Assembly: GCA_020205615.1 (NCBI GenBank)
Contig: CM035166.1
Coordinates: 90,945,043 to 91,009,042 of the forward strand
Reading direction: 5' to 3'
Length of the DNA stretch: 64,000 nucleotides
From: Panax quinquefolius
Lineage: Eukaryota; Streptophyta; Magnoliopsida; Apiales; Araliaceae
The translations under genes and the position numbers were made by a program. Below the pieces are notes generated by a model, which did no database searches, was not told the DNA's origin, and saw only the letters and a list, made by a program, of their open reading frames with translations. Shown piece by piece: positions 1 through 12,290 of the stretch (its first letter is position 1; every line of letters begins with the position of its first letter).

Positions 1-986
1 AAAATACAAGTGTAAAGTTTAGGGATAATATATGATCCATACATGAAATACCACGTATAAGGCCATAAGGCCAAAACCCATACTCTGTAATTTTGTAGAA
101 ATCATATACTACATATTTTCATGAAACTGATGACATGGTTTACATAATATATATAATTAAATATGATTTGATAACATCTTAACCTATATATACACATAAG
201 CCTTACAATTTCCCATCGTAGAGACTTTACAGAATACTATGAAAGCCATTTTTATCAAAACTTAAATAACGTAACTTGTAAATTTGGGAAGGAGGAGATT
301 ACCTGTAGAGTATAAAGCGTAGATTTAGAAAACTCAGATGTTTCTTCAATCACTCACTCTTAATCTCCTTCTCAATATTATAAATATCTCTGATAAACAC
401 TCTCCGATTATTCTCTCAGGCTTAGGCAAATAATGAAGAAAGAAAAGAAGACGCTAATTGAAATAAAGAATCGACGCGATGTGGTCAGCTTATCCAATCA
501 TGGGTAACTCGCTCCCAACTTCCAATAAGGCCTTGTTTGGCTAGCAAGAAAAGGTTTCAAATCCATTTAATTTAATAAAACCTTTATAATATAGTTTGAA
601 AATGTCACACTCCTTATAAAATAAATCCAATATTTTATTTAAATTTACTTTAAATAAAATATAATAATTTCATAAATTCACATAGTCATATATTTAAGTT
701 TCTTATTAATTAATAATGTCAAATTATTAACTCTCTAATTAATAATTAAATTAATTAAAATACCAATAGGCTTAATTAAATATTTCTTTTAATACAATAA
801 GCTCACACAATCATATACTTCGATAATAAAATTCTCTACATTAATTTAATAAATGTAACACATATAATTAAATTAATCTACCACAATCACATCAATTAAT
901 TATTTAATCTAATAATTAAATCATCAAAAAATATTTATTTAATTCAATAAATATTAAAAGTAATTACAAAAATCTCGTTTGTCACA
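1..986 (-). repeat. 3' LTR of element F (partial)
   Basis: This stretch matches 8724-9700 almost base for base, with scattered small indels. It ends at 986 in gtcaca, which reads TGTGACAAACGAG on the minus strand, a typical TG start. The next bases (987-1000) read on the minus strand as a purine-rich polypurine tract next to the LTR. About 1.8 kb of this LTR should lie left of the window. Confidence 0.85.
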
Positions 987-1096
987 TCTTTCCCCCTTAA
1001 AAGGATTCTGTCCCCAGAATCACGACTCAATAATTTTGACCTGTTACATTCTACCCCCCCTACAAAGATTTTGTCCCCAAAATCGCTTACACATAA

Positions 1097-1500
1097 TTAA
1101 ATAAATAAATGAGGGTAGTTCTTCATCATATTCTCTTTGAGTTCCCACGTAGCTTCTTTAGCGTTGTGGTTTCTTCAAATTACCTTAACAGAAGGTATAA
1201 CTTTATTTCTGAGAACTTGTTCTTTTTGGTCGACAATTTGAACGGGGATTTCTTCGTAAGATAAGTCTTTCTCAAAATGCAGGGGTTCGTATTCAATTAC
1301 ATGCTTGTAATCGGCTTTATAGGGTCGTAACACAGAAACATGAAAGACGTTGTGGACATTCTCGAGTGCTTGAGGTAAGGCTACCTCGTACGTGACTTCT
1401 CCGATTCTTCTCAGTACTTCAAAGGGTCCAATAAATCTTGGGCTCAATTTTCCTTTCTTTCCGAATCTGATCTTCCCCTTCCAGGGAGAGACCTTCAAGA
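1097..1500 (-). pseudogene. Integrase C-terminus and chromodomain remnant (F)
   Basis: The minus strand encodes the end of a Tekay-type integrase. Visible wording includes GKLSPRFIGPFEVL and VHNVFHVSVLRPY. A chromodomain-like tail follows (EEIPVQIVDQKEQVLR, then NAKEATWELKENMMKNYPH after a frameshift near 1170). In living elements this tail directs insertion to particular chromatin. The best open stretch is 1175-1498 (107 codons); the tail to about 1100 is in another frame. This is a broken gene. Confidence 0.85.
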
Positions 1501-2600
1501 AAACATAACTACCTGATTCAAACTCGATATTTTTACGATGTGGATCAACAGATTTTCTTCTGTCGATCTTGAGTCGCTACCAATCGTACTTCGGATCACT
1601 TTGACTATTTCATTGCCTCATTGCATCAATTCGCCCCTAGCAATTATCTCTCACCAACTTCATCCCAAAGAAAGCGTAGTTCGCACTTTCTTTCGTCAGA
1701 TAACGCTTCATAAAGCGGCATGCCAATACTAGCGTGGTAACTCGTTGTTGTAGCCGAACTCTACTAATGGTAGGTGATCATCCCAATTTCCTTTAAAGTC
1801 CATCACACATGCTCTTAGCATATCTTCTAATGTTTGAATCGCTCTCTCGCACTCGCCTGTCTCTGCTTGAGGGTGGTAAGTCAGACTCATTCGCAATTGC
1901 ATACCCATGCATTCCTCAAGACGCTTCCAAAAATTTGATGTGAAGCGTGATCCCTATCTCGTGGGTTTGATACCTAACTTCGTGGCTCAAACAATTTCTT
2001 TTATGTATAACCTCGCTAACCGATCTAAGTTGAATCTGATTTTGATCGGAAGGAAGTGTGTGCGATTTTTCGCACCATCAACGATAACCCATATCAAGGT
2101 CAGAGCCTTTCTCGAGTCGCCGAAGGCCAACCACGAAGTCCATTGTAATATGTTCCCATTTCCATTCGGGATCTCTAATGGTTAGTAGTAATCCACTCTT
2201 GGCCTCCGATGTTCTCGCTTTCACTTTCTCTCGACAGTAAGACATTCATAACACATTCTCGCAACATCACGCTTTTAAATTCGGCCACCGTAAATGTTGT
2301 CAAAGATCTTGATACATCTTGGTACTACCAGTGGTGAATCGAATATCGTGAACTATGAGCCTCGCCAAAATTTCTTCCTTAATCTCAGATCAAGCAGTAC
2401 CCAAATTCTACTCTCAAATCTCAAAGATTCCTTCCTTATCCATCTTAAATCTTGCCTCGCCTTCCTTCAGATATCTTCTTTGTCACCTTTTACATTCTTC
2501 ATTCCGGTCGAGCCTCCTTAACTTTATCCAAGAGGGGTTGTACCAGATTCCATCCAAATAGCTTCTCATCAATTTCCATAGGATACTTCACCTCTAACTC
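1501..2600 (-). pseudogene. Integrase core remnant (F)
   Basis: Short islands of gypsy integrase can be read on the minus strand. One island at about 2096-2175 has the WKWEHITMDFVVGL wording, containing one catalytic aspartate. Another at about 1735-1935 reads like [10 protein letters not shown], then TYHPQ and [17 protein letters not shown]. Frameshifts and stops separate them. Small plus-strand open frames in this interval (for example 1907-2185) are antisense shadows. Confidence 0.75.
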
Positions 2601-3990
2601 CAGCTTTTCCATTTCGTGATTAGCCCTCCCGAGCAAATAACATCATCAATTTCTCACGACCTTTCTACTTAAGGCGCTTAAGAACCACATTTGCTTTTCC
2701 CGGATGGTATAAAATCTCACAATCGTAATCCTTAATTAATTCCAACCATCTTCTTTGACGATATTCAAATCCTTCCGTGTAAAAATATATTTTAGCACTC
2801 TTGTGGTCCGATATATTTTCACACTTCTCCCCGTAGAGATAGTGCCTCCAAATTTTAAAAGCAAAAACAACTGCAGCTTAACTCCAAATCATGGGTCTGG
2901 CATCCTTCTCGTAATCCTTCAATCGTCGTGATGCATACGCAATGACTTCTCGCCATTTTGCATTAAGCACACAACCAAGTCCTTTATGCGACGATCGCTA
3001 AAAACAACAAAATTTCAGATCATCCGGAAGGGATAACACAAAGTCCGTACTCAATCTCTTCTTCAATTCTTGAAAGCTTCTCACACACTTTCCGCCCAAA
3101 CAAATTTCACAACTTTACGAGTTAAATTCGTTAATCTGAGTTGCGATCTTGAAAAGTCTTGTATGAATCTTCTATAATATCCTCGCTAATCCAAGAAAAC
3201 TTTACTTCCGACGTATGCTCTCTACCGATCCCAAATAATCACGGCCGACTTTAGATGGATCTACCGAAATTCCATTTTATCGATCACGTGACCAAGAAAT
3301 TGTACTCGCTCAATCCAAAATTCGCATTTCAAAACTTAGCGCATAAACTTCTCCCTTCTCAATACTTCCAACGTTAATCTCAAATGTTTTTCGTGTTCTT
3401 CTTTGGTTTTGAATATACCAAAATATCATCTATAAATACAACTACTTAACTTGTCCAAAAATGGTTTGAACACACCATTCATTAGTCCCATAAATGTCAG
3501 CAGGAGCATTCGTAAGACCAAACGACATTACTAAAAAATTTGAGTGACCATATCGCTGCTCTAAACGCTGTCTTCTAGACATCCTCCGCCTCACCTTCAG
3601 CTTGATGATAACCGCTTCTCAAGTCTATCTTGGAAAAGTATCTCGCCCCTTTAATTGATCAAATAGGTCATCGATCCTCAGAATGGATATCTGCTTTTTA
3701 ATCGTGACCTTATTCAGCTTCTCCGTAATCAATACAGAGCCGCATCGCTCCATCCTTCTTCTTCACAAACAACACCGCGCCCCCTACGATACGCTTCTAT
3801 TGAATGTACTTCTTGTCCAACAATTCTTGTAGTTGTACCATTAGTTCTTTCATCTCTATCGGTGCCATTCGATATGGTGCCTTCGATATCGAGCGGTTCC
3901 GCGCCAAATCGATCACAAAATCTACCTCTATCCGGTGGAAGTCCCGGAAAATCGTCTGAAATACGCCGACGAAGTCCCTCACAATCAGAT
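2600..3990 (-). pseudogene. Reverse transcriptase and RNase H remnant (F)
   Basis: At 3797-3982 the minus strand reads through the protease-RT linker and RT start (EVDFVIDLA, ISKAPYRMAPIEMKELMVQL, QELLDKKYIQ). The RT catalytic box survives as FIDDILVYSK at about 3411-3445. RNase H wording (QRRWLELIKDYDCEILYHPG) is present at about 2655-2815. Many small indels break the frame between these islands. Confidence 0.82.
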
Positions 3991-5620
3991 TCTTCGACCT
4001 TCTGATTCTCTTTTTCGACTATCGACTATGTAAGCTAAGTATCCTACACACAAATTTGTCTTAATAACTTCGCTCAGATCATCGTCGACAACTCGCTTGT
4101 TTGTAGCGACTTGCTACCATAAAATACAACCTTCGACGAGTCATAAGGTTAATACGCTTTTTTGGCAATCAATTACGTTTCGTAATTGAATAACCACCCA
4201 TTCCCAAAATAACGCCAAATTCCCCAAGTCGAATAGGATAAGATCTACGCTCATGATATTACCCTTAATATCCACTCTACAATTCTTATGTATGTATTTA
4301 ATGTGATTATTTCTCTATTCGCAATTTCTATGTTCATGGGTAATCCAATTCATTCTTAGGCAAATCTAAATTCTTGGCAAAATCATCGGATATAAAGGAA
4401 CAAGTAGCACCCAATCAAATAATACGTAAGCATTAACTTTATTGATCTAATGATACCGACACCACATCACGGATCGAATCGCATCTTCGCACCATCACGT
4501 TGAAAGTCCCAAGCGATTTGGCCGGCTTTGTCATGGCTGGTCCTGATGGTTAAGGTATTTCCACCGTTATTTCCTCTTTCCTCCTCGATCCTCGACCTCC
4601 CGATCCCTTCTTGGGATAGCTCTTGCCAGATGGTCCTTCAACCACAAGTAAAATAAGCACCCTTCTTTGGTTTGATACATTGGTGCTATGTGGCCTTCCC
4701 GACCACAATTGTAACACACTCTTTTTCCTTTCATACAAACTCCCAGATGGGCTTTCCGCAAAGCTCGGCATGCTTCGATTCTTTTCTTCCGATTACCTTT
4801 GTTGATTTCCGATGATGAGTCATCATTCCATCTTTTCTTCTTCCGATTAAAATTTCCACTTCCCCGTGCTACTTCCACCGGCCTTGTTATTAATTTCACC
4901 TTCACTCTTCTTCTTCTTCTTCTTCGATCTTGATTGTACTTGGTCACCGATCGCTTCCACCTTCAAATGAGGATGGCCTTTTCCAAAACTCCCAAAAATG
5001 TGTTTATCTCAAACATCGATACTTTGTCAGACACCCAAGGCTTTAGTCCTTGTTCAATCTTCCGCTTTTCTCTCTCGTCTAGTGTACTTGATACGGAAGT
5101 AACCTCGCTAACTCGTTGAATTTAGCCGCAGTAGTCGTGCACACTCATGTTTCCCTCGCTTCAACTCTAGAAATTGAACCTCCATCCGATTCTCGCGAAC
5201 TAGTTGGGAAATACATTTCAAAAACATCTCTTTAAATCTCTCCCACGTAATTACACCTTCACCTCCTCGCACTTTTTTTTTTCTTGCCACCAATAGCTAG
5301 CCTCGCACTTCAAAGATAAACGCTGTAAAAGCGGTCTTCCGTCTTCTAACCCTAGCAACGCCGAAAAAATTTCTCCATTTCCATAACCCACGCTTGAGCC
5401 TCGATCGGGTTTATGGAACTTTTGACTCAAGGCGGTCCCACCGCCAAGTCTTTAAACGCTGTGTGTTTGTGGAGCTTGAGGTTGATTGTTCATCGCTCCA
5501 AATTAGTAAGTTAACTAACTCGCTGAACGGGATTTGTGTTGGCATTATTGTTATTATCGGTCGAATCTTCCCGAGCCATTTGACGCCGTTGTTCTTCTCC
5601 TCATGCGGCATATTTTTCGT
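3991..5620 (-). pseudogene. Gag and protease remnant (F)
   Basis: The minus-strand frame 4567-4947 is basic (a run of arginines) and carries a zinc-knuckle region. The knuckle at 4675-4716 reads CYNCGREGHIAPMY: the CX2CX4HX4C pattern with its last cysteine replaced by tyrosine, so RNA packaging would be impaired. A first half-knuckle (HLGVC) lies just before it. A gag capsid piece is at 5108-5293 (WERFKEMFLKC). The protease portion (about 4000-4500) is too damaged to read. Confidence 0.72.
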
Positions 5621-6889
5621 TAAATAAACGCTTATTAGAACTTTATTTATTTCTCTAAATAGTTAAGGCATTACTTAACAATTTAACATACTCATTTAAC
5701 ACATCATCTCAAACAACTTGATATATTTTCATTCAAATCAAAAGTTTTAACATTAAACGATAAAGATAATCAAGTATTTTACATCAACTATCCTCGAATA
5801 AAGAATCCACAAGATTTAAAACATTCAAATATTCCTTCGCTCATAAACACGCCGTAATTTACATCTAAAACTAATTAAGTTCTTCACATAATTAAATAAA
5901 TCATATCACCGCTTCATTAAGGTATCGATTAGCCTTGCTACGCCTCTCTTCTAAGATGCGATACATCGTCTCCGCGATCCATCATGTACAATGGTAGTCC
6001 TTCAAATCGATCGGGTACCTCAAAACTCGATCTTGGTCTCATTCATCGCCTTTGTTAAGTGTAGAATATGTCTCCCCAATCTTCGCTTTCTTTGCACGAC
6101 CACCATCATCTTCTCGATCGATCACCGACGTGATTCTCTTACCCAACCTTCCTCCGCTATGTTCACTCTTTCTGAGGTTTCCTTCGCCTTCCTTCTTCAC
6201 CTTTCTATCTCCTCTGCCTTATCTTCTGGCTTTGACCTTCTCATGGACCAAATCCCATTCTACATTTCCCATTCAGAGTGAAGAGTCAAATCTCCTCTCC
6301 TTCTCCTCTCAGAGTAATCAATCAATAATAGCTCGCCAACCAGATCCTCACCTCATCTCAGAATCCAATGCTATGGTCAGATAATGTGTCATACATCTCA
6401 AAGATCAATCTGCACCGTGGTAACTCCTCTTCCTCTTCCTTCCTCTTCCTCAACAAATTCTCCTCAACAAATTCCTCCTCAGATCGGCCTCGCTCATGCT
6501 CCCCGACCAACAATGGTGATCAATGGAGATGACTCCTCTCAGACTCACCGCTTCCCTAACGACATGAATGTCTCTGGCTCCTCCTCCGCTTGCCTCAGAC
6601 TATAGGTACATTGGGTTCCTCCTCAAGAGGTACTATAGGTACACGGGGTTCTTCCTCCCTACTTAACTAGCTTCACCAACATTCACATCCCGACAACAAA
6701 AAATTTTAAGTTTTAGTTACTAAGTCGATCATCTAACGATACTTTAACACATAAACACATAAGGTCTTTTATTATCTTCAATGAATTACATAAATTCATT
6801 TCTTATAACTCGATAAGAGTTTTCCATCACTATCTTCTTTCTATAAGGCTACTACCTAAGGTTGTTCCCCACCTAAGGTTCATAACCTA
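5621..6889. other. Leader of element F, no gene seen
   Basis: This sits between the gag remnant and the primer-binding site. On the plus strand 6060-6600 is pyrimidine-rich with many ctcctc and cttcct runs. Open frames on the plus strand here (5991-6281, 6052-6384, 6384-6605) overlap one another, match nothing I recognise and look like products of the biased composition. Confidence 0.5.
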
Positions 6890-6906
6890 CTACTTTTGAT
6901 ACTAAC
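6890..6906 (-). other. Primer-binding site of element F
   Basis: On the minus strand this reads gttagtatcaaaag, a degenerate match to the initiator-Met tRNA site TGGTATCAGAGC. The bases that follow (taggttatgaaccttagg) also follow the intact site at 53211, which supports the call. Confidence 0.7.
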
Positions 6907-9704
6907 TTCAGACACCCCCAAATCCGCATTTCGATTCCACGGATTTGGTGTTCACTCGTACAAATATCATCTATCTATCTACCCATAATAAATGCAAACC
7001 ATGCAATAGATAGAAATAAAATCTTCCCTTTAAAGGGTTACAACATCCTAATCATAAATATAATCCTGTGTTAAACTAACCTTAAACATCTCGTAAGTAA
7101 ATCATAAACAAATAAGTCTTAAACAACATCATTAAATCAAGTCTTAAACAAAATACATCATCATATAAAAAACAACAAGTCTTCATCACTTGCTAACTTT
7201 GCCTCTCGCTTTTTTACTAGTGGAAGGTTCATCGCTTTTTCGCTCTTAATCGCAATGTTATTATTAAGCAAGAGTGAGCACTATTGCCCACAAGTATAAT
7301 AATGAAATAACAAAGATAATAACATGCGAGTAAATCAAAGACATCCTCAATAAAAGCTCAACTTTTGAATCAAGAATGAATAACAAGAATCAAAAGAATT
7401 CTCGAGGGTCATAAGACCTCGAACTATGTCCTAGGTTATCAAGGGTTATACTTGAAACCTTTAATAAATATAAAGACTATGGACCTTTCTACTGCATTTA
7501 GGGGATCACTTCAGTACCATACTCATGCACAATATCTTAACGCTAACGCATAAGTAAATCCTTTGCGGTGGTTGTTCATCTCATTGACATTCGAGTCCGC
7601 ACTAAAGGAAGTTTGGTTTGATAATTCAATAAGGGTTCTCAAATTTAGAACGCTCATCAACTAAGGACTAGTCAATCAATAAAGTTCACTAGTCTAATAA
7701 GGTTCAACAATAATGATATTCAATTTGAATAATAATCTCAAGAAGTATACAATAGACAATTATTGTATAACTCAATCATGCTTTGAAAAGATAATCAATC
7801 TTTAATATAACATTTGAACTTGAATAATAGTAATGATAGTTTACTCGAGGTAAATAATAAACTTGAACAATAATGACAAGTAGGGTTAGAAAACTTGCCT
7901 CGTAAGTAGATTACACTTTAACTAAGCACGCTTCTTTGAATTTAAATCCTACATACCATTCACATTCACAATACCAAGTTAATTATAACTTAACTAATCA
8001 TCATAAACTCATTCTCTTTATCTACTTTGATTATCGACTATACTTAGTCAAATTACCACTTTGTCACATAATTTATACTTCATGAATATCAAGCTAATTA
8101 TGTATTCAATAATTCAATCCACATGCAATTATGTTATTTACATGTTAAACAACTATTTTAACATCTCATTATACTTCTAACATGTTTACATGTTCATTAA
8201 ATTAATTTACTAACACATTGTTAGACTTAAACATTTTAAAAATTACATTTCTCGAATCTTTCGAGAGTGAAATACATTTACCACTTTTACACTTGAGTCT
8301 TCATCTTCACGTCAAGGATAGGCGCTGCTACGGCCGCACTTGACGACTCTAGGCCATTTGCGTGTATGCGCAAGACATGATTTCAGGCATCGAGTTGAGT
8401 CACATGAAAACTCCAAATTTTGATTCCTATTCAAAAGAACACAGAAGTTCAAATTAAAAAGGACAATAAATCATCATAAATTTTAAAAATTAACATACCC
8501 ACATGCTACGAATTATACATAATCATTACCCAACATTAATAGAAAGTGATTTTAATCCATTAAAACACATAATTAAAGAATTAAAATATGTGAATTTCAA
8601 TCGACTTTGATGTTCTTGGAGGTTTTGAAAATAAAACATGAAAATTATCACTACTTGGATTCGTTATAACACCGAATCCGCTTCATTTAAACTTTGGTCT
8701 CTTCGTATCAACATGCATAATAAAATACAAGTGTAAAAAAATTTAGGATAATATATGATCCATACATGAAATACCACGATAAGGCCATAAGGCCAAAACC
8801 CATACTCAGTAATTTTGTAGAAATCATATACTACGATTTTCATGAAACTGATGACATGGTTTACATAATATATATATTAAATATGATTTGATAACATCTT
8901 AACCTATATATGCATATAAGCCTTACAATTTCCCATCATAGAGACTTTACGTAAAACTGTGAAAGCCATTTTTATCAAAACTTAAATAACGTAAAATGTA
9001 AATTTGGGAAGGAGGAGATTACCCAGTAGAGTATAAAGCGTAGATTTAGAAAACTTTTATATTTCTTCAATCACTCACTCTTAATCTCCTTCTCAATATT
9101 ATAAATATCTCTCGATAAACACTCTCGATTATTCTCTCTAGCTTAGGCAAAATAATGAAGAAAGAAAAGAAGACGTCAATTAAAATAAAGAAATCGACGC
9201 GATGTGGTCAAAGCTATCCAATCATGGGTAATCGCTCCCAACTTCCAATAAGGCCTTGTTTGGCAGCTAGCAAGAAAAGGTTTCAAATCCATTTAATTTA
9301 ATAAAACCTTTATAATATAGTTTAAAAATGTCACACTTCCTTATAAATAAATCCAATATTTTATTTAAATTTACTTTAAATAAAATATAATAATTTCTCA
9401 TAAATTCACATAGTCATATATTTAAGTTTCTCATTAATTAATAATGTCAAATTATTAACTCTCTAATTAATAATTAAATTAATTAAAATACCAATAGGCT
9501 TAATAAATATTTCTTTTAATAAATAAGCTCACATAATCACATACTTTGATAATAAAATTTCTCTACATTAATTTAATAAATGTAACACATATAATTAAAT
9601 TAATCTACCACAATCAGATCAATTAATTATTTAATTTAATAATTAAATCATCGAAAAATATTTATTTAATTCAATAAATATTAAAATTAATTACAAAATC
9701 TTAG
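6907..9704 (-). repeat. 5' LTR of element F
   Basis: About 2.8 kb between the primer-binding site and the join with LTR copy A. Its right third (8724-9704) duplicates 1-986. Its inner part resembles, on the minus strand, the end of the Tekay-like LTR at 48595-53209: both have a stretch ending in TTGTGGGCAATAGTGCTCAC-like wording and a gaatccg-rich terminus. No host gene is visible in it. Confidence 0.8.
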
Positions 9705-11829
9705 ATATATTTAGCAAGTGAATGTACACAACCATGTCTTATGAGAACACGAGTTTGTATGTCATTAGGCATCTTGTATGATAGTGGCAAAACACCCTTC
9801 CAAAGTTAGGTTTGCCTCACCCTATTTGATTCACCAAATATAACTACTAAATGATGTATAAAATACAACACATTTTCCTATAATGTTTAGGGAGAACCTC
9901 CACAGCTAGAGACCACCGTTCTATTCCCCTGTTATCCCCGCTCGACCTGGCAACACTCTTATTACCTGAAAGGAATTGTGAAGCAGAAAGGGTGAGCCAA
10001 CTAGCCCAGTAAAGAATATCATGACTAAAGCTAATTTACATTATCAATAGCCTTCATCATTAATAAATCAGAGATTTAGAACATATGGTAGATGATAAAA
10101 CTTTTCAACCATAGTTGCAATGAGAATCTAGCAATCCATTAGAAGAGTCAAATAGACCATAAGGTGTATTATCTTCTCCATGTTAAAAGTCCACCAACAA
10201 TATTTTATCCCTGTAAAATAAATCAACAGTTCATGTCCACAATCATATAAATAACTCATAATCATAATTGTGGTTCTAAATTCCTCTTCGCAACTAGGAC
10301 GAAGATAATTTTCATCACCTATCTTCACCTAAAACATCAAAAATTATGGTTATACCAAATCGTAATTCCTCGCTTCATAATCATACTAATAAATTCATCT
10401 TTGCACTACTACCAAAGATATTCATTAACAATTCATCTTTGCACTACAGCCAAAGACATACAACCGTATTTTAGAAGAGTCAAGTAGAGCATGATATCTA
10501 TTATCTTCTACTTAATTAAAAGTGTATAATAAATATTTTATCGCCGAGACTCGCTTAATAAATAATCCACATCATCGAATCACCCCGTATTTTACTACCA
10601 AGGATATTCGTTAATATCACATCCATGAATTTATATTTCATCACGAGACTCAAATTTCGATAATCAATCCATATCATCGAACTATCCATGACTACTACTT
10701 AAGGATATTCGTTAATATAACGACCACGAATTATCCATGCACTACGGCTAAAGATAATCGTGTTTTTCATCAACCACTCATGATCACGTCATAAAACAAT
10801 TCTTCTTCGCACCTTGGTCAAGAGAATCAATAGTCATAATCATACCAAAAATCGCCCATCAACGCACTACGCCAATGAGGACTTTTTCCATATCATTTGA
10901 AACATTACTACTATGATTATACCGAATAATCCTCGGTCATAATCATATGCAAAGTCCATCTATGTACTACTACCAAAGATAACTTTCAACACAATATAAG
11001 CATGAGGATGATGACAATGATATAAGCATTAATCAACGAAAACAAGGATAAATATTAAAGAATTTAAATTTATCCAAATATTATCAATCACTTAATAAAC
11101 TCATAATTTAATATTATTAATATTATAATAATATTTTAATCACTTCTTAAACTTATAAACAATTTATTTCAAGTTTTTACACTTTACAAAAAAATGCATT
11201 TAATCATTCAAAATGTCATACTCATAAGATTTCATCACCAATGATCAAATCCTCATCAAAATTTACATATACCCTATATAGGATTCCCAAGCCATAAAAT
11301 CCTATTTTTCAATTTTGTTACTTCATATAACATATTTAATTCATTTACTCATAACTAGTTCATTTTCATGAAAAATATCAAATCAATCCCAAAAAATATT
11401 TCTTTTCTGGGATTTAGTAGAATATAGTCCCATATTGAACATATATTTTTCTCAAAATTTTTAAAATTCAGTTACTATTTTTTCATATGGCTAAAACTAC
11501 CGAATATTTAGACATTTATCATAAATTGTACTTTTGTCCAAAAATTTCGACATTTATAGGGTATACTCATGTTATATACATGTACTCCTAATAAAAATTT
11601 TACCAATTTTGGAGTTAACCACAAAGAGTTATAAGGGTTTACTTTTAAAATAGTATTTTCCCATAAAATCCATAACTCTTAATCTATACATCCAAAAATC
11701 GCCATTTTTGGACACAATCTAGAAAACTCATCAAATTATCATTTTAAATTTTTCTAGAATTTTGAGGGTCAAAAAAATTATGAAACTGCCCCTGGAAGAA
11801 ACCCCTTTTTAATGAAAATACTATTCGTA

Positions 11830-12215
11830 CAGGTTATTTCAACAGAATAACAAAGAATGGAACCAAAGTTATGATAAACGCATTTATTTTGATATTCCAA
11901 TGTAATAATAAATAATGGAATAATGTAAGAATTCACCGTGCATGCGATAGATCGCATGCATGTGTTATTCCAATGTAATAATAAATAATAGAATCAGTCA
12001 TGCGAACGCACAAACAGTGATATTCCGATAGAATAATAAAGAATGGAATAATAGAAGAATTTCACCACGTATGCGATTATTACATAGAAAGGTTATTCCA
12101 ACATAATAATAAAAAGATTGAATAATAGAAGAATTTCACCATGTATACTTAGTAGTCCGCAGCGTATAAAAGTTATTCCAATGAATAATGAAGAATGGAA
12201 TAACAGAAGTTCTCT
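11830..12215. repeat. Degenerate tandem array in LTR A
   Basis: About five imperfect units of roughly 70-90 bp, each with 'ttattccaa..aataataaa.aatggaataat' and most followed by a 'gaattcacc.tg.atgcga' stretch. One unit holds the palindrome gcatgcgatagatcgcatgc. It occupies the same relative place in the LTR as a different short array in LTR B (26660-26835). Confidence 0.7.
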
Positions 12216-12285
12216 TCATGAATAAGAAATAAAGAATACCCCTTACGAGTACAACAAATAATATCCCTTACGAGTACAACAAATA

Positions 12286-12290
12286 ATATC
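12286..12290. repeat. Left target-site duplication of D
   Basis: ATATC directly before the LTR start. The same five bases follow the LTR end at 21434-21438. Confidence 0.9.

Larger units (their letters stand above)
1..9704 (-). mobile_element. Decayed Tekay-like Ty3-gypsy chromovirus (element F)
   Basis: A minus-strand LTR retrotransposon. Bases 1-986 and about 8724-9704 are near-identical copies of the same LTR stretch. Between them lie a gag-pol remnant in the gypsy order (protease, RT, RNase H, integrase, chromodomain) and a primer-binding site at about 6890-6906. The 3' LTR runs off the left edge of the window. The outer end of the 5' LTR lacks roughly the last dozen bases seen at 975-986 and joins LTR copy A at about 9704. 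The coding part is full of stops and frameshifts, so the element is dead. The Tekay assignment rests on the integrase C-terminus and chromodomain wording, not on a tree. Confidence 0.88.
9705..12290 (-). mobile_element. LTR copy A, left segment
   Basis: Homologous to LTR B from about 25476 onward: both carry the caaccatgtcttatg and cttgtatgatagtgg wording, the array of 'catctttgcactac..ccaaagatattc' units (10390-10990 here) and a purine/pyrimidine-skewed middle. It is missing the part that precedes 25476 in B, because it is fused to element F at about 9704. It is interrupted at 12290 by copia D and resumes at 21439. No coding potential was seen. Confidence 0.78.

Noticed and set aside
5991..6605. 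Overlapping plus-strand open frames of 73-110 codons
   Set aside because: They overlap each other in different frames in pyrimidine-skewed DNA inside element F's leader, with no recognisable domain.
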